Both the position numbers and the translations under genes were made by a program. Positions 1 through 13,920 of a DNA stretch of 64,000 nucleotides are shown piece by piece. Position 1 is the first letter of the stretch, and each line of letters begins with the position of its first letter. The notes below the pieces were generated by a model. That model was not told the origin of the DNA, did not search any database, and was given only the letters and a program-made list of their open reading frames with translations. Origin of the DNA: Calliopsis andreniformis (lineage: Eukaryota; Arthropoda; Insecta; Hymenoptera; Andrenidae); NCBI RefSeq assembly GCF_051401765.1, contig NC_135064.1, positions 25,580,001-25,644,000 of the forward strand, written 5' to 3'.

Positions 1-400
1 ATACTGCCTAATGGCCTGGTCTAATAATACCGATCCTGTATTAATTCCGTGCTCACCCACTGGCGAACATGTGGTGTGCGAATAGAGACGAGATACGAGG
101 CACGAAACACCAGCTGGTCTAGGAGAAGACGTTGTAGGCTTCATTTTTTCGGGTCTATCGGTCTGGCATCGTATCGCCTCAAAATGTTACTCAGGAATCG
201 CGAACGAGTTGAATTTGGAACAGTTAGTTTTCAAGTTTCCAACAGTCAGTTGAATTTCAAAACAGTGCCAATCAGTTTTGACTGGTTTGAACACACTGCA
301 AATATAAATTGTGACTTCTACATTTTAATTAAGCCTCTTACCAATGTAAAGTTACTCAGAGTTTAAATACTGATTTTTAAGAACTGAAATTCAGAAAGAC
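1..400. other. Non-coding stretch, no recognisable feature
   Basis: An open frame at 49-366 (+, 105 codons) starts in moderately GC-rich DNA and runs into AT-rich DNA. Its translation matches no family I know and has no domain, signal or repeat. I see nothing else here. Confidence 0.6.
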
Positions 401-508
401 TTTAAAAATTTTGAAAATTTGAATATTTGAATATTTGAAAATTTAAAAATTTGAAAATTTGAAAATTTGAAAATTTGAATATTTGAAAATTTGAAAATTC
501 AAAAATTT
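401..508. repeat. AT-rich 8-bp tandem array (GAAAATTT/GAATATTT)
   Basis: About thirteen degenerate units of GAAAATTT and GAATATTT follow one another, with small register breaks (for example around 450 and 498). It is the same unit family as the larger array at 31426-31697, but GAAAATTT units dominate. The 3' end drifts into TTGAAAATTCAAAAAT; nearly the same string occurs alone at 15112-15126. This is most simply a slippage-expanded satellite-like tract. Confidence 0.85.
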
Positions 509-3100
509 GGGCATTTAGTACTTTGTGTTAGAGTATTGAACTCCACGAGTGATTCTTCTCTGGACATTCTAAGGGTTAAACTGTAAACTCAATTTGTTAG
601 AAAAGTGACTTCGATTTGCCATGTAACTACAACTTTCATTTACTACGTAGAAAAGTAAGCCAAAGTTTAACAAATACTCTGTATTTCCTTGTTATAGACT
701 CATTATTCTTTCGCTATACCTTGAAATTATTTAGGGCACACCAGTCATGCTTACTACATTACCATACACTGTCGCCACACTGAGCAACCAGTACATAAGT
801 TAATCTCAGAAACATACTTCCCTCTACAAACTCTTTGTCAAGCCTACAGCGAGGGTAACATTGTATCCAAAAATGAAAATCGAAAACTATTTTAGCAGTA
901 AGATCAATAACCACGAGACTAAATCCCAACATCAAAGACGTTTCATCCTACAGCAAAAATCGCAAACAATTTCCCATACATCTGCCCTCCTCCAACTTGT
1001 CCATATCGAGAAGCAGTAACCCTCGAAAGGGCGGTTACGAAAAAAAAAAAATGTAACTGATCGAAGCGTGCGTCCACGCATCCTTGGCATATCGAAGGAC
1101 AGATACAAAGGACCAGCTCCCGTGCCGGTTTTACGCGGCGTCCTCTAAGCGGATAGACGCACCCCAACATTTTTTCATCATCCCCGAAGATCCCTTCGCC
1201 TTCCTCCGCGTCCACTCCGCGACTTCCGATTAACCGAGGATTCTTCTGCGTGAAAGCCGGGTCAGGAGGGTGAAGGTACGCGAGAAAGGTCGTACGTGGT
1301 AGCCCGTGACAGTTGACCAGGGCACACCTGGCCCAGTTAAGAGATCCATCGATCTGGATTGGAGGTTGCGACCGTTGGTCACTCGCCTTCCGTTTCTTCA
1401 GCAGACATTGAACTCGCGGGAAGGGATGGAAACGAAGGCTGCTGCAAACACGCGTCGGGAACAGAGATCAGCCTTCCCTGAGGATTGTCGAGTAAATATT
1501 AACGATTGCTGGATGTTGACGAGTTGGCGTCAGCCCCTGATGCGTCACTGTCTGATTATTCCGATTAACGCGGGTCGTGCAGTTCGTGTGAACTGAATCC
1601 TAATCGGTCAGGACTTGGGATCAGTTGCGTCTAGCTGCATCGATAGTTGTCTTAACAGATTCGAGTCCGATGACCCACCCATTGGGTCAAAGGATAGGAC
1701 TCTTCTTATTCATCAAGGGCACAACATGTGAGTCACTTTTATGCTGGAAAGACTGTTGCTAGCCGCTAAGGACAGTCTTGGCAAAATACATTGGTCTCGA
1801 ATGTGTTGAGGCTAACGAAGTTATCGTTCGTACTTTTGTCGTGGAATAGTTGAAAGGGAGTCAGAGAGGCGGTTCGTTCTATCGGTCCTGTTTGGCTAAC
1901 TGTTTTGCGATATCATCGACAATTATTTTTTTGCGATGCAGGACTTTGACGTAAGGGAGACGCGCGTTCTCAGGGCTCGACTCTTTTGGGTCCACGCGAG
2001 GTCTACCCTCATCCAGGAGGCAACCACCGAAACGGACTGTTTTTATCCGGAAACGTATGCAAGACGGAAAACGGTACGATCAGATCGTCCACCCTTCTCT
2101 GTTTCTCTCTCTAACTTGTTCTCTTTCCATCTCCTTTACGGGGTAACGTGCTCCTGCGTAACAAGGGCCTAACAGAGCTGTCAATCCGTCGATAAATTGA
2201 ATGGAGGACCTAAAACCACCCTACATTTTCTGTCGTCCTTCACCCCCTTTCATCTCTGCGCCGCGTACTCTTACACCCCATCGGCGGTGGCGGCGGCGAC
2301 CCGAGGCTCGCACGATATATATTTTTTTTTCTCTTCCTTCGTAACAAAAACGTCTGTCTCTGCATTTGACGTGTGATTCGGCTACCCTTGTGAAGAGATT
2401 TAAGGAAGCAGAAAAGTGACCGGACGCGGACCGCTGACGTCCCTTCCTCTCGAGCACGTCCTCGAGTACGTCGAACAATTTCCTCTTTTAATGGACGTTT
2501 TGTGGGTAATATTTCATATGCAAACTTACTGTTTGCTTAGGATCCACGATTCTTTTCCATGAAGTGTGCAAGTGTTGTAGCTAAATTAGTAGATGGAACT
2601 TTTAAGTATAGGGCTTTTTAACAGTGGCTTTTTGGACTCACTGAGGAGTCTGTAATGAAAGGTTTCTGAAGTCAATTTATGTACAGAGAGCTCAGTTTTG
2701 TCTTATCAGGATTGTGTTTGACAAAATATAATAAGGTAAAACTGGGTCACTAGGAACACCCATCATCGAAATTTCTCCCTTTCTCGAAAGCATATAATAT
2801 ACTCTTCTTACAGACAAATATTTCAAAAATTATCTCTTGTCTACTACCCCAGGGGGTTTCCACCCTCAGGAACTGCTTCTTCAATCATGTTCACTTTTCA
2901 CGCACACAGCAGGATCAAATTAACCGTACGTAGAGAAGCGAGCGAGGCAACACTCATCCTTCATTCTCTTTGTGCTTTCCCTTGGCGTGCGATAGAATCT
3001 CGTCTAGAAGGCACCCTTTCTTTCCAAGAAGTTCACCGACACTCGATAGGATATAAGTTCGCGATCACGGTGGCAAATAGTCATCGACAACGTGTACGTG
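509..3100. other. Non-coding stretch with minor simple repeats
   Basis: It holds an A12 run (1040-1051), a short CGG-rich patch (2282-2299) followed by an AT/T run (about 2314-2330), and moderate-GC sequence. Open frames at 943-1215 (-), 1306-1596 (+), 1936-2172 (+) and 2221-2478 (-) have unrelated, compositionally biased translations. A TTAA preceded by AAGGG at 571-579 resembles a piggyBac-type end, but I find no partner end. Confidence 0.6.
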
Positions 3101-3480
3101 TCCGAAATAAGTTGCTGGAAGAGAAAGAGGTTCTTTTACGAGAGAAACTCGGTCCCCGCGGGGGGATGCGCGCACGAGAAGGGTGACGAGAAAAGCGGAG
3201 AGGTAGTCGACCCCACGCGACGCGCACACACGAGCGAAATCCCCTCGTTTTTGGATTTTCGGGTAAAACGGGACAGTAAAGGGAGGGCTGGTGAGTAATT
3301 CGAGGCGGGGTGCGGGCTCGTGTGTGCAGGGGTTGCCCTTACGGGATCCTGCACCCTTCACCGCCCTGCCACCCCCGTTGCGCGATCACCCTCCACGATG
3401 GGGCAGGTTTGACCAATATTTCTGAAGGGTAAGAGGTGAAAGAAAGGAGAGAAAGGGGAGAGAGAGATCGCTCTATTCGT
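3101..3480. other. GC-rich island ending in a purine tract
   Basis: GC-rich, CpG-rich DNA is open in several frames on both strands (3065-3361 on -, 3092-3298 on +), which reflects scarcity of stop codons rather than coding. It ends in a purine-rich run at about 3424-3468 (GAAAG/GGAGAG). It may be a regulatory island; nothing in the sequence proves this. Confidence 0.45.
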
Positions 3481-6400
3481 GCCACGCCGCATCGACTAAT
3501 TCGTGCGAGTCGCTTTACGCAGCTGCGATGGCGTCCGAATTCAGTGGAAGAGGAGGAACCAAAGGGGCACTCCGATCGGCTGGCTTTCCTTGAGGATTAA
3601 TTGGCAATTGCCTTCTTCGTGGAACTATAAAAAATAGTTTTTGCGTTGATATCTTGCGTAAGATTCGGTCATCAGTTAAATATTAGGTGTTTATAAATAG
3701 AGACATTGGAGCTCAATGGAGACATGACGCATTATATTACGTTGGGGATCAAGTTTTTGTATTTACTCCGTGTCTCTGTTGAGAGCGTATTTTGGTACAT
3801 ATTTCATTTATTGTATATCGACATGGAAGAAGTTGAACTCTGTCAAAGATATTAGAAATAATATTTCTTAAACATGATCAATCTCAAAGCTGAATTCAGA
3901 CTTCACGGTATTCAAAGAAGACTCTGTTGCTATTTTCTTGATATTTCTCCAAGATCAAAATTAAAATTTCTTTATATATTTTACATGCTAGAGTCTTTCA
4001 AACAACACTAATGTAAAGTGACGGGAATTCAATGGCCCTGACAAGATGTTTTTCTACTTATCCACGTTAGTCGCTATTCTTTTTCCCTCTTTCGACACAA
4101 CAGCGTCGAAATAACGGACATCGATTTCATTTCTTCGACAAAAGTTGCCAGAGGGCGAAAAGGTCACTGGGATTGAACTCGTTCTACTGGCTACGAGATA
4201 CCCAGCATATTCAAATACTTTTTTCTCTCGCTTGCTGAATCTCTAACGACCCGTGCCACTCGTTGACAGTGACAGCCTGTCTCGCAGAACTACACGAGCA
4301 TTGTCCACGAAAATACTTAATAATAGAGCCCGAAAGTCGCTCCTCGTATGCCACTTTCCTCTTCATTTTCTTCCCCAGCCATCACCTTGAGATTGTCAAA
4401 ATACGTTGCACAACCTTCATTGCAGTCCACTCAACTGAGAATCTTCATTAACAAAAAATGACAAGTTCCTTCCGATTCCGTATGCTCAAGAATCTCCCTT
4501 GCAACGAAACATTCATAAACTCGATTCACAAGAAACGATAAAAAAGACAGGCAAACGTTAGACCATCTCTATAACATGCCACGAGGGCGCAAATTAAAGA
4601 CTCGATGGCAGATGTCCACTCCCATTTTCTCAGTCGCCGTCACAACTTGGATGTCGCAGTTAAATATTGATCGATGCTTGGAGCTACAGTCGACGACGCT
4701 TTCCCGAGCACCTGTACACTCGTAAAGGCTTCTCTCCATGGTCACTCAGATTAGACACGCAGAAGAAACAGAGGTTCCTCGCGGTCGATCGAGGACACCG
4801 CGTTTCCATTTTGGTATCCGGTTGGCATACGCCTACAGCCTTATAAATTAAGCCCCATAGTGGCCTCCGATGCCGTGTTTCCCTTGGATTTATGCACCAT
4901 TAACATAAGACAGGTGTGTCTGTCGTTGCACTGAGCCCCATCCCACGTCCAGTGACCGCTGCATCCTCGCTGGAATTAATAACACGTCTCGAACGGAGCC
5001 CGATTTAGTGCCGCGTAGCTCCGACAAGGTGTAATTGTTTCTTACAACTTAATCGACGGTACTTGGTCGCATGATCGATACCCTGACCCGCAGCGAAACG
5101 ATTTCGCCTGTGTGGTCCACCCTTGCATCTCTATCCAGTCCCTGGCCTCCTCTCTCCACCCTCTTTCGGCTGGATTCTTTGAGGGCCTTTCGCATTGTCG
5201 CAGATCCCTCGGAAGAATGCGAACCCGCGGACGAAACTGGCACGGTCGATTTCATTTCTCGCTGATTTGGATTTTCGAAAGGCCTACGTGACCTGGCCCG
5301 AGCTTTCGACTTTGTAACGAATTTGCGCGTCGTTTCTCTTCGGTGAACTCTTGACGGTAGGAGTCGGTGTCCTGGAAGGTATTCCTTCAATTTTTGGACT
5401 TTTCTGAAGTATAGGGTCTCTCTGATTTTGGTTCACTGCTCGCTGATGAATTTATAATGTGAGACGACGTGTGTCTGAGGACAACTTGTGCTCATAGGAA
5501 ATTAATTTACCTTTGTCGACAATTTTAGTGTCTGTGGATGCAAGTAGACCTCTTTCTCTTTAATTAGAATAGTGATTATTCTGAGACCAGAAATTTTATA
5601 TCAATATTATTTTTCTATAAGTAGAAGAAGGGATAGGTATAGGGAGCGAATCTGTTTCTTTCACAACATAACAATCTTCACGTCCCAGTCTTCAGAATAA
5701 GTTATTTTAATATTTAAAGGATCCCCATTTCTTTAGATTGAAAGAGTTCTCTAAAAATTCATTCCTCAGGAAACAGAATAACCACTGAAGCTATTATCGA
5801 GTCTGATTACGCCTTGCCCGAGCAATCTCTTCCGCTCCACCCCGTGGGCAACAATGCGCAAGGTAGACCGAGGGGGAGGCCACGCACAAGTTACTTTTAT
5901 TTATACACAGCGAAAGAAGAAGTATGCCCAGTCAATTCTCGCCCCCTCGGTAGTCTCTGTCCCCCGAGTGCCTTGGTCCTTACAGTTTTCTCGCATGGGC
6001 ACACCTCAAGAGGCAGCTCTTCTCGCTGAGCCACTCTCGCAGCTGCACAATCGTCGCCCACGGTGCAAGGTTCATTTAACATCGCAAATACACAACTCTT
6101 TAACGTTTGTGTCGCGTTAAACGTCCTACTGCCCATGCTACTAATGGACACTGACAAATGGCACCGAAGGATAACCAGGGCTTGGCGCGCTCCACTCCTT
6201 CGTATTCTACTCGCGTGGATTATGGCCCCGCGTTGCCAAGATCGTGTCCTTGTGCTCGACAGTTGCCTTGTGCATGGCGAACTGTTGGAGGTCTGTTTCG
6301 CGAAACGCTCCGGAGGGGGATTTGTATTGGGAACTGGCACCGCGATAGCACTGACCTTTTCTAATGATCTTCTCTACTGGAAATCGAGAATTGCCACTCG

Positions 6401-7000
6401 AAAAAGGTCAAATTCTTGCTTGCGGGAGGCATTATTGAAGCGTTCGAGAGCTCACTGTGGGATGGTGTTAGAATAGTTGGATGTTTCGAGAGAAAGTCAA
6501 TTCGTTATTCTTGAAAGTAAGTTCTCTTGTTAAATGGCGATTTGAATAGCTTTCACGATTTTTTTTATAAATTGCTAGGAAAATAGTCTATCTCATAAAT
6601 ATTCGTGAAAGCTCCATTTTTTCCCTTCTAACAATTTTCCATAAAATCAGAATAATAATCATTTTCATCAACTTTGCAAATATCGAATCCTAATCTTCCT
6701 TACAGTACATTTTCTGTACACTGATGGTGGTAATGAAACTTTAAAATTTCAAAAAATTGAACTACCAAATCTCGTAAAATATGAAACCCACAATTTTACT
6801 CCATCTCTGCCATCAAAACCCCACACTGCACTTTACTAATTTCTGTATCCTTCACCCCCCACTACCCCTCCCAAACCTACCCGTCATGACTGATCACCAC
6901 ATTTAATACCCTATCATCATCCTACATCCAAATTAATCTGAGTATCTCAAATGTACCCGAGCATCCTCTGACCAGATCTAACACGTGTCACAGCACTTCC
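3481..7000. other. Non-coding stretch, AT-rich with GC-rich patches
   Basis: 3600-4020 and 6480-6960 are AT-rich. 5049-5390 and 5810-6476 are GC-richer and carry overlapping open frames on both strands: 5049-5390 (-), 5897-6340 (-, 147 codons) and 6063-6476 (+, 137 codons). The two longest overlap antisense to each other and neither resembles a known protein. I see no RNA gene or repeat. Confidence 0.6.
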
Positions 7001-7560
7001 GTGTCGCTTCCTCGTATCCGCAAGAAATTCGATCGCTAGAAGGCAGCCTGTAGAACGTAAGAACAATAGGGAAGAGGAGTAGGGCGTTTCTCGAACGGAG
7101 GATCGTCTAAGCAGCTACACGGCGTCTGCCCTCCCTTCGTGTTCGCTTTCACCGACTCATCCTCCGGCTCCTGCACCTTCTGCACACGGTCCTCACATAC
7201 ACGCGTGGGATCCACGCGACCAGCAGCAACAGGCTGCCGTTTCTTTCCCTCCTCCGGGCTCCCTCGTGCCGATGGATCATTTTATTGCTGTTCGTGCTCT
7301 CGGAAGCAGAAAGCCGCCGGTTCTCTGCACGCCACCGCTCCGAGTGCCTCTCCACCTCCGCCACGAGTCTGCTCCTTCTCGCGTGAACTCTTCTAGGAAG
7401 AGGACACGACGGAGGATGGGGACGCTCCGTCTGGACGGAACGGCTGGCGACAGGGCGAACTTCAAACGAGCCGTGGCCTTTCGGAGGATGAAGTCGAGTG
7501 GCCGTATGGATCTTGTCCAATTTCGGAAATTTCTCCGCTGACGAAGAACCCCTCGGCCAC
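7001..7560. other. GC-rich island, open in four frames
   Basis: Frames at 7139-7396 (+), 7149-7520 (-), 7266-7541 (+) and 7277-7465 (-) all overlap. The translations are Arg/Ser/Pro-rich with no domain. Simultaneous openness on both strands points to GC-rich composition, not to a gene. Confidence 0.45.
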
Positions 7561-10130
7561 TCTTTCAGGCTGAAAGGGGAGAGCAGAGCGAGGTTGGAAC
7601 ACTTCTGTTGCGAGACTTTTGCTTCTTCCGCTGTGGGGTGGTTGCGGCTTGAGGAACGTTTTCAATGTTGTTATAGGGAGATATGGTGATTTTAGGGGTT
7701 GTATATATTGTTTGATGCAATAATTATGCACGAAATGTAAGGATATGATAATATATTTAATAATAGAAACTTAATACGTATTTTTACTCTTGGTGACGTT
7801 CGGTCGATTATTATACACACTCGCTAACGAATCGTGATCACCGTGCTTTTTGTTTTCTTATCATGGTTACCAATTTGACGGTGCCACTCGTCACTAAAGA
7901 CATTACCAACCTACAGTATAGAATTGGTTGCCCTTTGGTATCTGTCGAAGACTTTTGCCTTGGAAATAGTGTAGTAGTATTCTAAAGGAATTTATTACAG
8001 AAATTATGAAGACTAAAAGACGGAGATCACTCTTTTTTAATCTAATTAAGGCTTTTCTTTTTATGTAAAAAATTCACAATTGGAGAATATTTTGCAGTTT
8101 TTTGTATGCTTGAAGGTTTACAATATGTGTCGTTTCCTTCGTACGAGCTCTCGAATAGAGTCGTTAATATTTGTTTCTTGATTCGCACCTGAGCAGGTGT
8201 TGGCCACAAGGGGCGGCATTATGCTGGATTTAGAGAATCGCCCACGCGCTTAGAATCTACAATCGAAAAACGCTGCGTGCTTCCGCATCCTGTCCCTGGC
8301 TTGGCATAAGTTTACGTAATGCCGCGATACCATTGTAATGCGTCGCGTTCCAAAGTCGTGTCGACAGGGGATGGTGACGACTGTATATGGTAAATTGACA
8401 GCCGACGTTGATTCCTTCTTTTGGAGCATCTGAAGATTTTATTCTGAGAAAACTGGAATAAATTATAGCATTGTGAGTCTTCTACGATTGTAATATTTAC
8501 GAGTCATCTTATATTACTGTTGAATTTCGATAGCGTCTGCTCACATTAATTATTAATTCACTTACATTTGAAAAACTATTTCTATATAAAAAAATTATTC
8601 AAATTAAAAAAAGGAAATTCAAGATCAGTGAGGATTCAAGAGATAAAACTGAATATCACGACATGCAAACACGCAGACAAATTTATGCACGCAAACGTCG
8701 CAGGAGCATGTGCCTGCAGAACACTTCATACGTTACGATCCACTCTAAGTAGATAAAGAACGTCACGTTTGAAGGATAGACTTGGAGCCTCTTGAAAAAA
8801 AACACTTTTCGATCTCAAGAACCGCCCAAGTCACCGAATCAAATGTTCCACTTCCCGAGAGATGTTCACAATGAAATCTATTTGCGGCACGCGTGTGGAT
8901 CGTGCCGCGCGATGGAGAAAAAGAAGAAAAAGAGAAAAGAGCGGCACAAAGGACCATCTCCCCGATACTGTCAAATTTATATCGGATCGGAGGATTGAAA
9001 AATCGATCAGCCAGATGCCGGCATGCTTCGATGATCAAACTTAATAATATTTATGCAACGCGTGTGCACTGTGTTCGTACCATCGTTCTGGATTTCGAGG
9101 GTCCTTTATTATGCTGCCTTTCTCTTCTTTTTTTCGTGGGGGCGAGGGTTTCATGGATTAAGACGCGAATAAAATGGGATTTGATGTTCGTAACGAAGCG
9201 ATGGAGCTATGGACAGATAACGAGGGGCATTTAAAATATCTTCAACGTTGTATACGCTGCAAATTATGCAGGAGAATAAGATTTTCTATAGTGTAGGAAT
9301 GGTTTTAATTTTTTTCTGAAATGAGCAGAGGTTTTTAATTCTATTCTATTATACTACAAATTGTAATCTACTTACAGATTTTTAAACATTTTTTACATAG
9401 AAATTCATTCACTCTAAGAGTAGAATTTATTAGATAAAAAAGAAATAATTTGCTATTAGGTACTGAGAACATTTGAGTAACAGAATAAGTGTTCAAAAAT
9501 TTCATTTGCGTAATAAGAAGCCCCCATTATTTCCTGCAGTAACCATATAGGAGGATAGATGTTAAGATGGCCGATAAGCGGCGTCGATTCAACGCGAACC
9601 CTTTCTGTGCACCCTCTTGTCCACCCTACCTCGCTCGGCCAATCAAAGCGACCGGATTCATTTAACCCTTCTGACTGCGTCGATCTCAACTTCACCAACC
9701 CTTTGCAGCATCTGTCGAGTGTACTTTTTTTGTGTAATTATGCATACCCGGGGAACACTTTGCCGCTGGATTGGTCAAAAGCCTGAAAAGGGGCGGGCAC
9801 GGTTCACCCCTTTCTCCATTAAACTCTTACATTCTGTCCTCCTCAAGTGTCAAACTCTTTGAAGAGGATTTTAACTCTATGTTTACAGATTGCAGCAAAG
9901 CTACAAAGTTTTCTAATTTGGTACATAACTTGGGAAATAATTTGAAGAAGATTTCTGATTTACATATTCATTTTAAGATTGTATTGAAAATCAAATATGC
10001 TTAATCTCCTGTAACAAAGAAAGGGAAATTGTGGAGTTTTTTATTAGTAAATGTTCATTTATCTTATTTACGTATTCATTCTGGTTGTAGAATTCCATCT
10101 TTCTACTCAATGAAGTTTTTTATTTCATTA
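7561..10130. other. Non-coding stretch, mostly AT-rich
   Basis: Frames at 8763-9038 (-) and 8893-9234 (+) overlap antisense and match nothing I recognise. A GC-richer patch at 8190-8410 contains many CpGs. No repeats or RNA genes were seen. Confidence 0.6.
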
Positions 10131-12420
10131 AAGAGATGTTAACTGCCGTTTCCCCTAACGCGCGAAAATGGAAGGGGGAGTCTTGGAAGCAGGCGAACTT
10201 TCAGAGATCGGGTAAATGGCGCTTCAAAAGTTTTTCGGTACACCGTCCCGGCTGTGCGAAGTTTAAACCGGGCCACATGATTAATGATGTCTAGATAATC
10301 GCGGCTGAGCCACTGGATCCGAGAAGGCCTTTAAAATAATCCCCATAAAATTACGCCCTAATGCCGCGCCCATTAATCCTGCATCTTATCTTCCTCCTCT
10401 CGGCCACCTCTCGCAAAACTCTCCGCCGAATTGTTGAGACCGCGCGAGCCCGGGAGGAAATTGAGATTAGTGATTTTCTTTCTCCTCGAGCAGCCCTGGC
10501 TTCCTCTCCCTTTTAATCTTGTGACATTCGTTACAGTAAGGTTGACTATCCTTCCGCTCACATTACTTCAGATTTCGTGAAGTAAGGAAAATAATTCCGC
10601 CGCGAATAGGATTCGTTTAAATGTAACGAGAAGAAAGAAGGGTTAATTTCTTAGTAAAATATTTTCTTCCACAATTTTACTTCTCCTTGGAAATTTCAAT
10701 TTCGAAAACTTCTCATCTAATTTTCTCTAGTTCCACATTTTTTGTGAAACTGATTTTCTATGATAGGCAGCTAGAAAAGGAGAAACGGTTTGCGTTAATA
10801 AAAATAAGTGAGACTTGAAATAAAAAATACCAGGGTGCCAGTATACAATTCTCAAGTTCATAACCCAGCGTTATAGAGGGTTAAAAATAAGAGCGCGAGT
10901 TCTGCGTTCTGAAGTATCGCTCGATGGTGTTCCACGACCATCGATTCCACCCCCCCAGTGACTGGAGGGTGTCGGAGGAGAATCTCTGGACACGTTCCTG
11001 GCATCGAAGTTTTCTTCCCTCCGCAGCGCGTTTAAGCCGGCGGCACTGCCGGAATTAATTATTTAGGGGACAGAAATGGCACCCCTGTCCACCCCCTCGA
11101 TTCTTTCCCTCCCCTGACCCTTGCTCCGCCGCCCTGAACCCTGGATCGTGGATCTAGCGTAACCCGAGGGCGAAGATATAATTATGGGCGGTGGGTGGGC
11201 TTCAAGTATTCATGTTTTCATTACGGCTGGGCCTTCTCGGCGGCGTCCAAGCAGAAGAAGGGATTCCCACCCCCGTCGCCGTGTCTTACAGTCGTCTTCG
11301 CCGACTGAAATATTCCATCCTCTCTCTTTCTCTTCCTTCACGCGGCTCTGAATTTCTTTCATGTTGACAGGCGTTTCCTCTGTCCGGTGCAATTAATTTC
11401 CCTGAGACTTCTTCGTTTAAGCGACGGGGTGAAAGGGGGGAGACGACGATGGCCCTGAATTAGCGCGTATTACAGAGAAATTGGAGAAAATAAGCGTGAT
11501 GCATTGCTCCGGGCGTTTAAGGGATTCCGTTTCTTTAGAATTCGGGAGAGAAGATTGAATCTCTGCGAGGGAAGCTATTATTTGGTATATTACCTTTTTA
11601 ATGCAATAGTTTCGCTTTTACAGTCGAGGGTTGTTAAAACAATCCATATTTTAGCTGCGGTAGGGGTTGCTCGTGCACGTGGGACTGCAGTCAAGTAAAA
11701 ACGTTTTAAATATTCAATTATCTCACTGCATTGGTATTCTTCGCCCCACAGTAGAACTACTAGGGAAACTAGTATTGTCAAAAATGCAGAACGCGATAAA
11801 ACAAAGAAACATTACAGTCTTATTTCGATACAAGATAGCAGGTACATAGAAACAAGTTTTCCATATTCTGAATTCTTCATTCAACAATATTAACACTTTA
11901 CGGAATGTCACTATGAACATTTCTCCTAACTTAATAGAACACCAAGCGTTCAGCTCGAAGGTAGTTCACTCAGTCCCCAGCAATTTCGCGACTCACAGCG
12001 CCTCAGCTAAAATATCGCGCAGTAAGGGTGGCCAATTTTTCTCGCGAAAGACGAACGCTTTGACCGAGGATGCTGTCGGATGGGCAAGGGGTCTTTCATT
12101 CCCTCTTAGCGTTCCCAGTGTTTTTGCCCCGTCCGTTATCTACTCTTTGTTCACCAGCGTTCTCGCGCCCTTTGTCCGTGCTCGTCCTCCCTTTTGTAAC
12201 TTTCCGAGATCCTTGGCCATTGTCTTTTCCCGGGAAGCAGAGGACTCGTTCCCTTTTTTTTTTCGCGAGAACGTCGCCGCCGCTAAATTAATCGACGCCG
12301 TTTTTCGCCGGGAAGAACGCCGCGGGGGGATCAGCCATTAAAAATTCCTGAATCAGTACCTCCTTATTCCTGATTAACGGCCTATCTACCTTGCACGATC
12401 CTTCATCGGGGTCGCCGAGG
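10131..12420. other. GC-rich, CpG-rich stretch
   Basis: 10140-10560, 10900-11460 and 11950-12420 are GC-rich. The last holds a 142-codon frame (11913-12341, +) with a Phe/Ser/Pro-rich translation and a T10 run at 12254-12263. A short perfect inverted repeat CCGGC/GCCGG lies at 11037-11052. Short TAAT/ATTAATT words are scattered through these patches, as expected for regulatory DNA but also by chance. Confidence 0.45.
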
Positions 12421-13920
12421 ATGCTGAGGAATTCTTGACAATTTATGGTCGACCAGGAGCAAAGCGGCTGAATTATACCGCGGGAAAAGAAATTTCTGCT
12501 TTTCTTGCAATAACAGACCTTGCAATACGTAACACCTTTTTCCTTGCTTTCCCCTGTTCTTAAGTCCTTTTATTAATATTCGTTCTCTGGCTGAAGACGC
12601 GACATACTATTTTATGGCCGATATTAGTTATGGCTGAATCTCTTATTTGCTGTCGTCAGCTAACCTGGGGAAATTTTAATATGTAGGATGCTTCTTCCAG
12701 TTATTTCAGTAAAGGCGGGAGCAGAAGTGCAAGAATCGAAAACGAATTCTTGTTTTCTTTTCTTCTTATGGATTTTCCTCTAATGAATTCTATATTCTAG
12801 ATGTCAATTGAGGCCTTAACTCAAATTTCTTAAAAATGAAATAGGTCGTTTCGTCCTACAACCACAGAATTATTGTTTCACGCGAGACTAGCCACAATAT
12901 GAACTAAAACCTATGGTAAAAAATACTTCGAGGAAAATATTCCCTGTTCATTCAAAACTGAATGTATTGACAAACCCCTGATATTGATATTCCCTTTCTT
13001 AAGGAAACAATAGTCCATCCCTCCACTCCTAGAGAAATCAAGCCTTTTGGAATACTCCCTGCAGCCTGTTCAATTTTCCACGCGATGCAAGCGAATGCGA
13101 CAGTATTAATAATGGAAAAGTATCTCGATATCGTGACCAGCGTGGCCACTCTACGTTCGCTGAAAGTTTTCTCAGTCGGGAACGTATTATTTACAGGCAG
13201 GGTTTCGTGCGAAGCCCATGCCACTGGTCAGGGGAAAAGGAAAACGAGACAAAGGAAAGCGGTCGGAGATGGTTATAGTGGATACTGTAACTATCGATCG
13301 CGTAGTCCGCGTACGAACGACCGAGGGGTAACTCATTGGTCAGTTGCATCGTGCACACCCCGTCCGACGAGGGGGTTAGCCTCGTGGTCGATGGGGAGAT
13401 CGTAGAAGGGGGACGCGAACCCATGGCAGCGGCGTTGTGGGACGTCCCGGGACGAAGAGGACGATGCTCGCTTCATTTTCCGGAATTATGGCCACGACTG
13501 ACGCCACGATTCTCCCCAGTTCCTCTGCGTTGCGCTGTACTTGATAGTACCGATTCCTCTTTTGTTTTCTGTGATAGACTTCAGCTATACCTTCATGGAA
13601 ACAGCGAGGAGGAACATTTTGTCGGCTCTTGTTGTCCCTTGTTGCTGCATGTTACAAAATTAGGGGTATAACACAAGAGAGCTGCTCAATAGGAGATAAT
13701 CTATGACCAGCTCGACATGTCTCTTTCAGGTCTACGATTCTTTTCTTCATTTAGCAATGCCTTTGTGCTAGAGAGCAACATATTCTTGGACATACCATTT
13801 AAATACAATCTAAGCAAATTTAGAGAATTGTAAGTTAAAAGACACTTCAGTCTCGAATCCTTTTCCAAAGAAATTTCTTGAATTTCTTCCACAGCCTCTT
13901 CCAAACTCTTTCCCAAACTA
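12421..13920. other. Non-coding stretch
   Basis: Mixed composition with a GC-rich patch at 13180-13560. Frames at 13085-13405 (+), 13191-13424 (-) and 13336-13671 (+) overlap each other and none is recognisable. Confidence 0.6.

Noticed and set aside
571..579. AAGGGTTAA resembling a piggyBac right end
   Set aside because: No inverted partner with TTAA upstream; TTAAGCCTCTTACC near 328 is too weak a match.
1620..1680. AGATTCGAGTCC, a tRNA B-box-like word
   Set aside because: No A box at the right distance and no cloverleaf could be drawn around it.
5897..6476. 147-codon (-) and 137-codon (+) frames overlapping antisense
   Set aside because: Mutually antisense and unrecognisable; a GC-rich patch explains both.
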